11,120 nucleotides of DNA from positions 1-11,120 of the forward strand of contig JAWVZU010000125.1 in NCBI GenBank assembly GCA_033722075.1, given 5' to 3'. Positions 1-6,438 of the stretch are shown here, one piece after another. The notes beneath the pieces were generated by a model, which worked only from the letters and a program-made list of their open reading frames with translations, was not told the origin of the DNA and did no database searches. The stretch's first letter is position 1, and each line of letters starts with the position of its first letter. The position numbers and the translations under genes were made by a program. This stretch comes from JAWVZU01 sp033722075 (GTDB lineage: Bacteria > Pseudomonadota > Gammaproteobacteria > Xanthomonadales > SZUA-38).

Positions 1-99
1 CAAAATACTCAAGCTGGCCACTCGCTTATTGGCCCTCTCTTCGAGCTCCCTTGCAATAGTAGCGTCAGCCGCAGCGAACGCTGTTTCATTTTGGGTCAT
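1..99 (-). CDS. 5' end of an unidentified gene at the nuoG breakpoint
   Basis: A minus-strand ATG at 99-97 opens a frame of 33 codons that runs off the window edge without a stop. It begins MTQNETAFAAADATIARELE and looks helical and charged, with many Ala, Glu and Arg residues. A good Shine-Dalgarno sequence, GGGAGG (bases 113-108), sits 8 bases before the ATG, so this start is believable. Codon choice differs from the nuo genes: AGG twice within seven codons, plus ACT, ATT and AAT. The first 120 bases hold 61 G or C, against about 65% in nuoF. I do not recognise the protein family from 33 residues. Because it lies just past the point where NuoG homology stops, a transposase, integrase or other cargo of an inserted element is the natural guess. 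That guess rests on position and composition alone. Confidence 0.55.
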   Translation of the reverse strand, partial: MTQNETAFAAADATIARELEERANKRVASLSIL

Positions 100-107
100 T
101 GGATCTG

Positions 108-113
108 CCTCCC
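108..113 (-). promoter_or_regulatory. Shine-Dalgarno site of the left-edge gene
   Basis: GGGAGG on the minus strand, 8 bases before the ATG at 99. It lies 12 bases beyond the stop codon of the nuoG fragment, so it is a separate start and not internal to NuoG. It is the main support for calling the short edge frame a gene. Confidence 0.55.
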
Positions 114-124
114 TGAAAAACTAT

Positions 125-1012
125 TCACGATCCTTGTCGCATGCGAGGAGATATGCGCCAGGCCAATCGGTCATCGCTGTGCAACCCGTGGAATCCCCAG
201 CGGTCCCGGTCCGAGAGCCAGGTTTCGTTGATTGCCTCGTTGGTCCGCGGGACCGAACGCATGATTCGCCCGCGTTTCAAGTGGTAATGGAGGTTCGAGC
301 CCACCGAGTCATGCGGCGCAACGGATTCCCGTGAACGCATCTCCCAGGCCCGCGCCGTGAAGCGGAAGGGCTTGTTGGTCAGGGCGCCGACCGGACAGAG
401 GTCGATGATGTTTCCGGACAGTTCCGAGTCGATGGACCGGCCGATGAAGGTACTGATCTTCATCGTCTCACCGCGCCCGATCCCCCCCAGTTCGTTGGTG
501 CCGGCGATCTCTTCCAGGAATCGGACACAGCGGGTGCAGTGAATGCAGCGGGTCATGTCGGTGCTGATCAGCGAACCGAGGTTCTCGTCCTTGACCGAGC
601 GCTTGCGTTCCGTGAATCGCGACACGGACCGCCCGAAGCCCATGGAGACGTCCTGCAATTCGCATTCCCCGCCCTGGTCGCAGATCGGGCAATCCAGGGG
701 ATGATTGATGAGCAGGAACTCCATCACGTTCTGCTGGGCCGACAGCGCACGCTTTGACTGCGTATAGACCTTCATCCCGTCCATCACCGGGGTGGCACAG
801 GCCGGCAGCGGCTTGGGCGCCTTTTCCACGTCCACCAGGCACATCCGGCAGTTGGCCGCAATCGACAGCTTCTCGTGATAGCAGAACCGCGGGATGGTAA
901 TTCCGGCGCGGTCGGCCACCTCGATGATCATCGCGCCCTTGGGCGCATCGAAGGCAACGCCATCGATCTCGATGCTGACCGTGTCGGTCTTCTTCTCGGC
1001 CGTCTCGCTCAT
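125..1012 (-). pseudogene. nuoG: NADH-quinone oxidoreductase subunit G, 3'-truncated (NuoG fragment)
   Basis: NuoG carries electrons through iron-sulphur clusters in the peripheral arm of complex I. The 295 residues include the 2Fe-2S ferredoxin domain (Cys44, Cys55, Cys58, Cys72), the His-Cys3 ligands of cluster N5 (His104, Cys108, Cys111, Cys117) and the 4Fe-4S ligands Cys156, Cys159, Cys162 and Cys206. The start of the molybdopterin-type domain follows and includes the family motif NETWLSDRDR (262-271). Family members usually have roughly 700-900 residues, so more than half is missing. Recognisable NuoG sequence ends at DDRL (280-283); the last 12 residues, AWRISPRMRQGS, look like read-through into foreign DNA before a TGA. 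The start ATG overlaps the nuoF stop by 4 bases. All ligands in the retained part are intact, so truncation looks recent. The fragment alone should not support normal complex I assembly, unless a fuller copy exists elsewhere. Confidence 0.85.
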
Positions 1013-2310
1013 GCCGCCGCCTGCGCCTCGCCGTCCACGATGGACCGGCCGTGTTCCACGTAGTACTCGAATTCGTGCCAGAAGTGCTTGAGCATGCCCT
1101 GCACCGGCCAGGCCGCCGCTTCACCGAAGGCGCAGATCGTATGACCTTCGATCTGACCTGCGGCCGACTTGAGCAGATCCAGGTCGCCGGGCTGGGCGCG
1201 GCCTTCCATGATCCGGGTGAGGACCCGGTACATCCAGCCGGTGCCCTCGCGGCAGGGGGTGCATTGGCCGCAGGATTCCTTGTAATAAAAGCGCGCGATC
1301 CGCCGGCAGGCGTCGACCATGCAGGTCGAGTCGTCCATGACGATGACCGCTCCGGAGCCCAGCCCGGAGCCGGCCTTCGCCAGGGCGTCGAAATCCATGG
1401 TGATCTCCAGCATGGTCTCGGCCGGCAGCACCGGCATCGATGAGCCGCCCGGAATGACCGCCTTCAGTTCGTGGCCTTCGCGGACGCCACCAGCCATTTC
1501 GAGCAGTTCCCGGAACGGCGTCCCCAGCGGCACCTCGTAGTTTCCGGGCTTGTTGACATGCCCGGAGACGGAGAAGCACTTCGGCCCACCGTTGTTCGGC
1601 TTGCCGATGTTCAGGAACCAGTCCGCCCCGTTGCGCATGATCGCCGGCACCGAGGCAAAGGTCTCCGTGTTGTTGATCGTTGTCGGCTTGCCATAGATCC
1701 CGTAGTTGGCCGGGAACGGCGGCTTGTAGCGCGGCTGGCCCTTCTTGCCCTCCAGGGACTCCATCAGGGCGGTTTCCTCGCCACAGATATAGGCCCCGGC
1801 ACCCAGCACCGCATAGAGGTCGAAGTCGATACCGCTGCCCTCGATGTCCTGCCCCAGCAGGCCCGCTTCGTAGGCCTCCTTGAGCGCCGCCTCGAAGCGT
1901 TCGAAGGGCTCGTGGTGGAACTCGCCGCGCAGGTAGTTGTAGCCGACCGTTGCGCCCATGGCGTAACCGCCGATGGCCACGCCCTCGATCACCGCATGCG
2001 GGTTGTAACGCAGGATATCGCGATCATGGCAGGTCCCCGGCTCGCTCTCGTCGGAGTTGCAGAGGACGTATTTCTGACCCGCCGCATCGCGGGGCATGAA
2101 GCTCCATTTCAGGCCGGTCGGAAAGCCGGCGCCGCCACGCCCGCGCAAGGCCGAGTTCTTCACCGTATCGATGATCTCTTCCTTGGGCGTCTTCTCGGCG
2201 AGGATCTTCTCCCAGGCCTCGTAGCCGCCGACCTTGCGGTAGTTCTCCAGGCTCCAGGGCGCCTCGTCGAACTGCAGGGTCGCCAGGGTGATTTGATGCT
2301 GTTCAGCCAT
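1009..2310 (-). CDS. nuoF: NADH-quinone oxidoreductase subunit F
   Basis: NuoF is the NADH-oxidising subunit of complex I. It binds NADH and FMN and passes electrons to cluster N3, at the tip of the cytoplasmic arm. The 433-residue length is typical. Visible motifs are the glycine-rich nucleotide loop RGRGGAGFPTG (57-67), the FMN/NADH segment GAGAYICGEETAL (170-182), and the 4Fe-4S motif Cys347-x2-Cys350-x2-Cys353 with a distant Cys393. The ATG at 2310 lies 11 bases after the nuoE stop, with only a weak purine-rich ribosome site. The TGA overlaps the nuoG ATG as ATGA, which suggests translational coupling. All expected ligands are present, so the protein looks functional even though its partner NuoG is broken. 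Confidence 0.97.
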   Translation of the reverse strand: MAEQHQITLATLQFDEAPWSLENYRKVGGYEAWEKILAEKTPKEEIIDTVKNSALRGRGGAGFPTGLKWSFMPRDAAGQKYVLCNSDESEPGTCHDRDILRYNPHAVIEGVAIGGYAMGATVGYNYLRGEFHHEPFERFEAALKEAYEAGLLGQDIEGSGIDFDLYAVLGAGAYICGEETALMESLEGKKGQPRYKPPFPANYGIYGKPTTINNTETFASVPAIMRNGADWFLNIGKPNNGGPKCFSVSGHVNKPGNYEVPLGTPFRELLEMAGGVREGHELKAVIPGGSSMPVLPAETMLEITMDFDALAKAGSGLGSGAVIVMDDSTCMVDACRRIARFYYKESCGQCTPCREGTGWMYRVLTRIMEGRAQPGDLDLLKSAAGQIEGHTICAFGEAAAWPVQGMLKHFWHEFEYYVEHGRSIVDGEAQAAA

Positions 2311-2321
2311 GAATTACTCGT

Positions 2322-2846
2322 CTACTCCAGCCCGTCCAGGATTTCATCCACCTTTTCCGGGGTGAGATTCTCGTGGTAGTGGCCGTCGACCAGCATCATC
2401 GGCGCGCGGATGCAGGCGGCCAGGCATTCTTCCTCGCGCACGAGCGTGATCCGGCCATCCGGGGTGGTTTCTCCCAGGCGGATGCCCAGTTTCCCTTCCA
2501 CATGCTCGACGATCTTGCCCGACCCGCACAGATGGCACGAGATGTTGGTGCAGATCGACACCTTGTGGCGCCCGACCGGCTCGAGGAAGAACATCGAATA
2601 GAAGCTTGCGACCTCATAGGCCCAGGCCGGCGGAATCTCGAGATACTGGGCCACAGCGGTGATCAGGTCATCGCTGAGCCAGCCGCCGTTCTGCTCCTGC
2701 GCGGCGATCAATGCCTGGATCACCGCGGACCGCTTCTGTTCCGGCGGGAACTTGGCGATCCAGTGGTCGATCTGCTCGCAGGTCTCCGCTTCCAGCAGGT
2801 CCCGGCGATCGGCCTCCGCGTTTTGCACCTTGAGCTGGGTCTTCAT
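2322..2846 (-). CDS. nuoE: NADH-quinone oxidoreductase subunit E
   Basis: NuoE is the thioredoxin-like 2Fe-2S (cluster N1a) subunit that pairs with NuoF in the NADH-dehydrogenase module. It has 174 residues. The four cluster ligands are Cys99 and Cys104 (C-x4-C) and Cys141 and Cys145 (C-x3-C). The segment Ala80-Glu89, containing SFYSMFF, is typical of the family. The open frame extends far upstream into nuoD, but the ATG at 2846 (MKTQLKVQ) is the proper start: it overlaps the nuoD TGA as ATGA and gives the usual family length. The extra Cys107 next to the first ligand pair is not a family ligand as far as I know. Confidence 0.95.
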   Translation of the reverse strand: MKTQLKVQNAEADRRDLLEAETCEQIDHWIAKFPPEQKRSAVIQALIAAQEQNGGWLSDDLITAVAQYLEIPPAWAYEVASFYSMFFLEPVGRHKVSICTNISCHLCGSGKIVEHVEGKLGIRLGETTPDGRITLVREEECLAACIRAPMMLVDGHYHENLTPEKVDEILDGLE

Positions 2847-4096
2847 CGGTCGATCTCCCCGAACACGATGTCCATGGTGCCGATCACCGCCACCACGTCG
2901 GCCAGCATGTGGCCGCGGACCATCTCGTCCATTGCCGAGATGTGGGCAAAGCCAGGCGCGCGCAGGTGCAGGCGGAATGGCTTGTTGGAGCCGTCCGAGA
3001 CGATATAGGCACCGAACTCGCCCTTGGGTGCCTCGACGGCTGCATATGCTTCCCCCTCGGGAACACAATAGCCTTCGGTGAACAGCTTGAAATGGTGAAT
3101 CAGGGCTTCCATGTCGCCCTTCATCTCTTCCCGGGTCGGCGGAATGACCTTGAAATTCTTGACCATGACCGGGCCCGGATTTTCCCGCAGCCAGGCGACG
3201 CACTGGCCGATGATCCGGTTGGACTGGCGCATCTCTTCGACCCGGACCAGGTAGCGATCGTAGCAATCGCCGTTGGTGCCCACCGGGATATCGAAGTCCA
3301 TCTGATCGTAGGCCGCGTAAGGTTGCTTCTTGCGCAGGTCCCAGGCGATCCCCGAACCCCGCAGCATGGGACCGGTGAAGCCCAGCTGGAGGGCGCGCTC
3401 CGGCGTCACCTCGCCAATCCCGACGGTGCGCTGTTTCCAGATGCGGTTGTCCGTCAGCAGCGTTTCATACTCGTCGACCCGGGCCGGAAAGTCCTCGGCA
3501 AAGGCCTCGATGAAGTCCAGCATGGAGCCCTCGCGCCAGGCGTTGAAGCGCTTCAGGTCAGCGCCCTTGGTCCAGCGGGATTCCTGGTGTTGCGGCATGC
3601 GATCCGGCAGATCCCGGTAAACGCCGCCGGGACGATAGTAGGTCGCATGCATGCGAGCGCCGCTGACTGCCTCGTAGCAATCCATCAGCTGCTCGCGCTC
3701 GCGGAAGGCATAGAGGAACAGGGTCATGGCGCCGAGATCCAGCCCGTGGGTCCCGATCCACATGAGGTGGTTCAGGATCCGGGTCATCTCGTCGAACATG
3801 GTGCGGATGTACTGGGCCCGGATCGGCACCTCGACGCCCAGCAGCTTCTCGATGGCCCGCACATAGGCGTGCTCGTTGCACATCATCGAGACATAGTCCA
3901 GCCGATCCATGTAGCCGATGGACTGGTTGAAGGGCTTGGTCTCGGCCAGCTTCTCGGTCGCCCGATGGAGCAGTCCCACGTGCGGATCGGCCCGCTGGAC
4001 GACCTCCCCGTCCATTTCCAGGATGAGACGCAGCACGCCGTGGGCCGAGGGATGCTGCGGCCCGAAGTTCATCGTGTAGTTGCGGATCTCAGCCAT
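2843..4096 (-). CDS. nuoD: NADH-quinone oxidoreductase subunit D
   Basis: NuoD is the 49-kDa-type subunit of complex I. It is related to the large subunit of NiFe hydrogenases and, with NuoB, lines the quinone-reduction pocket. It has 417 residues, the normal length for a separate NuoD. The N-terminal loop FGPQHPSAHG (11-20), with its quinone-site histidine, and the segment around Tyr68 (MDRLDYVSMM) are present. The C-terminus ends in the family signature DIVFGEIDR (409-417). The ATG at 4096 overlaps the end of nuoC by 8 bases and the stop overlaps the nuoE ATG by 4. nuoC and nuoD are separate genes here, whereas they are fused as nuoCD in E. coli. Confidence 0.97.
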   Translation of the reverse strand: MAEIRNYTMNFGPQHPSAHGVLRLILEMDGEVVQRADPHVGLLHRATEKLAETKPFNQSIGYMDRLDYVSMMCNEHAYVRAIEKLLGVEVPIRAQYIRTMFDEMTRILNHLMWIGTHGLDLGAMTLFLYAFREREQLMDCYEAVSGARMHATYYRPGGVYRDLPDRMPQHQESRWTKGADLKRFNAWREGSMLDFIEAFAEDFPARVDEYETLLTDNRIWKQRTVGIGEVTPERALQLGFTGPMLRGSGIAWDLRKKQPYAAYDQMDFDIPVGTNGDCYDRYLVRVEEMRQSNRIIGQCVAWLRENPGPVMVKNFKVIPPTREEMKGDMEALIHHFKLFTEGYCVPEGEAYAAVEAPKGEFGAYIVSDGSNKPFRLHLRAPGFAHISAMDEMVRGHMLADVVAVIGTMDIVFGEIDR

Positions 4097-4802
4097 TCGC
4101 TTCGTCCTTGCCCGAGTAGCGGGAATCCTTGCGGATGACCTTGGGCACCAGCACGCGGGGCTCGATGCTAACCGGTTGATAGACCACCCGGCCCTTCTCC
4201 GGGTCGTAGCGCATCTCGACGTTGCCGATCAACGGGAAGTCCTTGCGGAACGGATGACCGACGAAACCGTAGTCGGTAAGAATCCGGCGCAGGTCGGGAT
4301 GGCCCTCGAAGACGATGCCGAACAGGTCGAAAGCCTCCCGCTCGAACCAGTTGGCCGACGCCCATACATCCACCAGCGTCGGCACGACCGGAAGTTCACC
4401 ATCCTCGGCGACACAGCGCAGGCGCAGACGGCGATTGAGTTCCAGTGACAGCAGATGCACCACCACCCCGAAACGCCGCGGCACATCCAGCGAGGGACGC
4501 TCTTCCCAGTCGAAACGCCCCGGCCCGGCGCTGCCTTCGACGCCACGCGAGTAACCCTCACGGGTGGCATCGCCGGTTTCCCACTCATCCTGGCCGTGAT
4601 AAAGATAGTCGACCCCGCACAGGTCGGTGAGCTGGGCGAAGCGCAGTTGTTCGTGGTCGCGCAGGATACGGGCCGTCTCGACCCAGTTTTCGGGTCGGAT
4701 CTCGGCGGTCACCAGGCCGTCTCGCGCCCGGGCCACGGACTCGGCGCGCTCGCCAAGAAGCTCCTTGACTCGCTCGAGAAGCGATGTGGATCGGGCGTTC
4801 AT
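4089..4802 (-). CDS. nuoC: NADH-quinone oxidoreductase subunit C
   Basis: NuoC is the 30-kDa-type structural subunit that joins NuoD and NuoB in the quinone module. It has 237 residues. The diagnostic block runs from about residue 154 to 191 and includes EREAFDLFGIVFEGHPDLRR and the nearby GHPFRKDFPL. An extra acidic and Gly-rich stretch at about residues 70-105, including GYSRGVEG, is longer than in short NuoC proteins and resembles what I recall from Xanthomonadales. The open frame continues upstream into nuoB, but the ATG at 4802 (MNARSTSLLE) is chosen because it lies 4 bases after the nuoB TGA. The last codons overlap the nuoD start by 8 bases. Confidence 0.95.
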   Translation of the reverse strand: MNARSTSLLERVKELLGERAESVARARDGLVTAEIRPENWVETARILRDHEQLRFAQLTDLCGVDYLYHGQDEWETGDATREGYSRGVEGSAGPGRFDWEERPSLDVPRRFGVVVHLLSLELNRRLRLRCVAEDGELPVVPTLVDVWASANWFEREAFDLFGIVFEGHPDLRRILTDYGFVGHPFRKDFPLIGNVEMRYDPEKGRVVYQPVSIEPRVLVPKVIRKDSRYSGKDEANG

Positions 4803-4806
4803 GCAG

Positions 4807-5331
4807 TCACCGCGCGATGGTCTGGGTGCGTCGGATCTTGTTCTGCAGCTGCAGAATGCCGTAGACGAGAGCCTGGGCCGTGGGCGGGCAACCGGGTACA
4901 TAGACGTCGACCGGAATGATCCGGTCGCAGCCGCGCACCACCGCATAGGAATAGTGATAGTAGCCGCCGCCGTTGGCACAGGACCCCATGGAGATCACCC
5001 ACTTCGGGTCAGCCATCTGGTCGTAGACCTTGCGCAAGGCCGGCGCCATCTTGTTCACCAGCGTGCCGGCCACGATCATCACGTCCGACTGGCGCGGACT
5101 GGGGCGGAAGATCACCCCGAAGCGATCGAGGTCATAGCGCGCCGCACACGCGTGCATCATTTCCACTGCACAGCAGGCGAGACCAAAGGTCACCGGCCAC
5201 ATGGAACCGGTACGCGCCCAGTTCATCAGCGCATCCACCGACGTGGTCGCGAAACCCTTGTTCAGGACCGGGTTGTCCCCGGCTTCGGGTCGCAGAATGT
5301 CGTCGACCTGGCCGATCTGGTTCACTCCCAT
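4807..5331 (-). CDS. nuoB: NADH-quinone oxidoreductase subunit B
   Basis: NuoB carries cluster N2, the last iron-sulphur centre before quinone. It has 174 residues from the ATG at 5331. The N2 ligands are visible as the tandem Cys53-Cys54, Cys118 (MGSCANGGG) and Cys148 (VPGCPP). A GTG seven codons upstream at 5352 would also keep the frame. The ATG is preferred because AGGGAG lies 7 bases before it, and because it overlaps the nuoA end by 10 bases in the usual coupled manner. The gene ends 4 bases before nuoC. Confidence 0.96.
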   Translation of the reverse strand: MGVNQIGQVDDILRPEAGDNPVLNKGFATTSVDALMNWARTGSMWPVTFGLACCAVEMMHACAARYDLDRFGVIFRPSPRQSDVMIVAGTLVNKMAPALRKVYDQMADPKWVISMGSCANGGGYYHYSYAVVRGCDRIIPVDVYVPGCPPTAQALVYGILQLQNKIRRTQTIAR

Positions 5332-5681
5332 TCCAGCGCTCCCTTTTTCCACTCGTAGATGAATCCGATGACCAGGATCATCAGGAAGATGAACATGGAG
5401 ACAAAGCCGAACATTCCGAGTTCGTCCAGTACGACCGCCCAGGGAAACAGGAAGGCAATTTCCAGATCGAAGATGATGAACAGAATCGCCACCAGGTAGT
5501 AGCGGACATCAAACTTCATCCGGGTGTCTTCGAAGGCCTCGAAGCCGCACTCGTAGGGTGACAGCTTCTCCGGATTGCCGCGGTTCGGTCCGATGACCGC
5601 GCCGATCACGATCAGCGACACGCCGATCCCGGTGGCGATCACCAGAAACAACAAAATGGGCAGGTATTCCGAGAGCATCAT
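5322..5681 (-). CDS. nuoA: NADH-quinone oxidoreductase subunit A
   Basis: NuoA is a small membrane subunit of complex I near the quinone-entry site. Its 119 residues hold three hydrophobic helices at about 8-30, 62-82 and 90-110. The conserved loop between helices 1 and 2 has SPYECGFE (41-48), and FDLE (71-74) carries the conserved acidic residues within helix 2. Two consecutive ATG codons stand at 5681 and 5678. The first has GAGG 7 bases upstream, so it is used here. This is the first gene of the nuo operon; I see no convincing -35/-10 pair in the 190 bases before it, only hairpins. Transcription may come through from tRNA-Leu, secG and tpiA. Confidence 0.96.
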   Translation of the reverse strand: MMLSEYLPILLFLVIATGIGVSLIVIGAVIGPNRGNPEKLSPYECGFEAFEDTRMKFDVRYYLVAILFIIFDLEIAFLFPWAVVLDELGMFGFVSMFIFLMILVIGFIYEWKKGALEWE

Positions 5682-5733
5682 TTTCCCGCCTCAACAATGG
5701 GTTTTGGAAATCGCATGCTCAACTCCGTAACCG

Positions 5734-5860
5734 CCACGATCGCCGGTCGTGGGTCTGGTTCTTTCCGGTCCACGGACGGACCGCCATTTCCAATGGAGGA
5801 CCTTGGATTTCGCAAAATTCAAGGTCCGTGTCCGCGTCGGCCACGGATGGCCGATCGTGG
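5734..5860. repeat. Array of five short hairpins between tRNA-Leu and nuoA
   Basis: Five inverted repeats stand in a row. 5734-5752: CCACGA/TCGTGG, loop of 7. 5766-5783: CGGTCC/GGACCG, loop of 6. 5784-5796: CCATT/AATGG, loop of 3. 5798-5827: a 13-pair stem, GGACCTTGGATTT against AAATTCAAGGTCC, with one G-T pair and loop CGCA. 5837-5854: TCGGCC/GGCCGA, loop of 6. The outer units CCACGATCGCCGGTCGTGG (5734-5752) and CCACGGATGGCCGATCGTGG (5841-5860) are near copies, 17 of 19 aligned bases with one gap. No T-run follows any stem on either strand, so they are not standard terminators. The array may be a REP- or MITE-like element, or a processing or attenuation leader for nuoA. Its function is unknown. 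Confidence 0.7.
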
Positions 5861-5871
5861 ACTTCATTCTA

Positions 5872-5956
5872 TGGTGCCGAAGGCCGGACTCGAACCGGCA
5901 CGGCTTGCGCCACTGCCCCCTCAAGACAGCGTGTCTACCAATTCCACCACTTCGGC
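5872..5956 (-). tRNA. tRNA-Leu (anticodon GAG)
   Basis: An 85-base gene including an encoded CCA. The acceptor stem is GCCGAAG paired with CTTCGGC. The D arm contains AATTGGTAGA, the anticodon stem CTGTC/GGCAG closes the loop TTGAGGG with anticodon GAG, and there is the long variable arm (about TGGCGCAAGCCGT) expected of tRNA-Leu. The T arm GCCGG-TTCGAGT-CCGGC is perfect. It lies 19 bases after secG on the same strand; E. coli also has a GAG tRNA-Leu (leuU) next to secG, which supports the call. Confidence 0.97.
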
Positions 5957-5975
5957 ATTCGATAAAAAAAATGTC

Positions 5976-6410
5976 CTACCCTTCGCCGTCCTGGGCGTCT
6001 TCTTCGGTCGACTCCTCGGGGATGCTGGGCACTTCCTCGGCGGCCCCCTGGTCGCCCTCCTCCGGCAGTGACGGCACGGACTCGGTCGAATCCAGGGTCG
6101 GTATTTCGTCGTCGACCGGGGCGGTTTCGTTCTGGGCACCGGACATGACGCCAAGGTCGACCTCGGTCTCCTGCTTGGCTGCCTGGCTGACCATGACGGC
6201 CATGCCGAAGCTCAGCGCAAAGAACACCGTGGCGAGCACCGCCGTCGCCCGGGTCAGGAACGAACCGGAACCACGCGATCCGAAAACGGTCGCCGAAGCA
6301 CCGGCACCGAAGCCGGCGCCCGCCGAGGCACCAGTGCCCCGCTGGACCAGGATCAGCGCCACCAGCGCAATGGCCAGCAACACCTGCAGAACTGTCAGAA
6401 TTGTCATCAT
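5976..6410 (-). CDS. secG: Preprotein translocase subunit SecG
   Basis: SecG is the small auxiliary membrane subunit of the SecYEG protein-export channel. It has 144 residues: a first transmembrane helix at about 4-22, the conserved LVQRGTGASAGAGFG linker region (21-35), a Gly/Ser-rich loop, and a second helix at about 54-76. The tail from about 80 to 144 is longer than in E. coli SecG (110 residues) and strongly acidic, with a small internal repeat, VPSLPEE (112-118) and VPSIPEE (127-133). Two ATG codons stand at 6410 and 6407; there is no strong Shine-Dalgarno site, and the first is used. The gene starts 28 bases after the tpiA stop, a common pairing in proteobacteria. A run of eight T on the minus strand (5971-5964) follows the stop. 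Confidence 0.95.
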   Translation of the reverse strand: MMTILTVLQVLLAIALVALILVQRGTGASAGAGFGAGASATVFGSRGSGSFLTRATAVLATVFFALSFGMAVMVSQAAKQETEVDLGVMSGAQNETAPVDDEIPTLDSTESVPSLPEEGDQGAAEEVPSIPEESTEEDAQDGEG

Positions 6411-6438
6411 CTATTTATTTGTCGCTCTGTTCTTCGGC

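Larger units (their letters stand above)
1..165. other. Non-nuo DNA beyond a breakpoint in nuoG
   Basis: Reading nuoG on the minus strand, homology to the family is lost between about bases 160 and 166, just after the codons for DDRL. The remaining 165 bases to the window edge are about half G+C, carry a new gene start, and give no NuoG-like protein in any frame that I can see. A 10-base perfect palindrome, TCGCATGCGA, lies at 137-146 inside this segment. I cannot see terminal repeats or a target duplication because only one end is present, so I do not name an insertion-sequence family. An assembly join is an alternative. Confidence 0.5.

Noticed and set aside
1471..2379. Plus-strand open frame of 302 codons
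   Set aside because: Antisense to nuoF, whose cluster ligands and nucleotide motifs are clear. No ribosome site and no recognisable domain.
2847..3266. Upstream extension of nuoE to 314 codons
   Set aside because: The extra part lies inside nuoD in another frame and does not look like any NuoE. The ATG at 2846 has the coupled ATGA overlap and gives the normal length.
2909..4138. Plus-strand open frame of 409 codons
   Set aside because: Antisense to nuoD over its whole length. The frame stays open because of third-position G/C bias.
4803..4979. Upstream extension of nuoC to 296 codons
   Set aside because: It falls inside nuoB. The ATG at 4802, just after the nuoB stop, gives a normal NuoC.
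5734..5860. Hairpin array as a CRISPR or as a rho-independent terminator
   Set aside because: There are no regularly spaced direct repeats with distinct spacers, and no T-run follows any stem on either strand.
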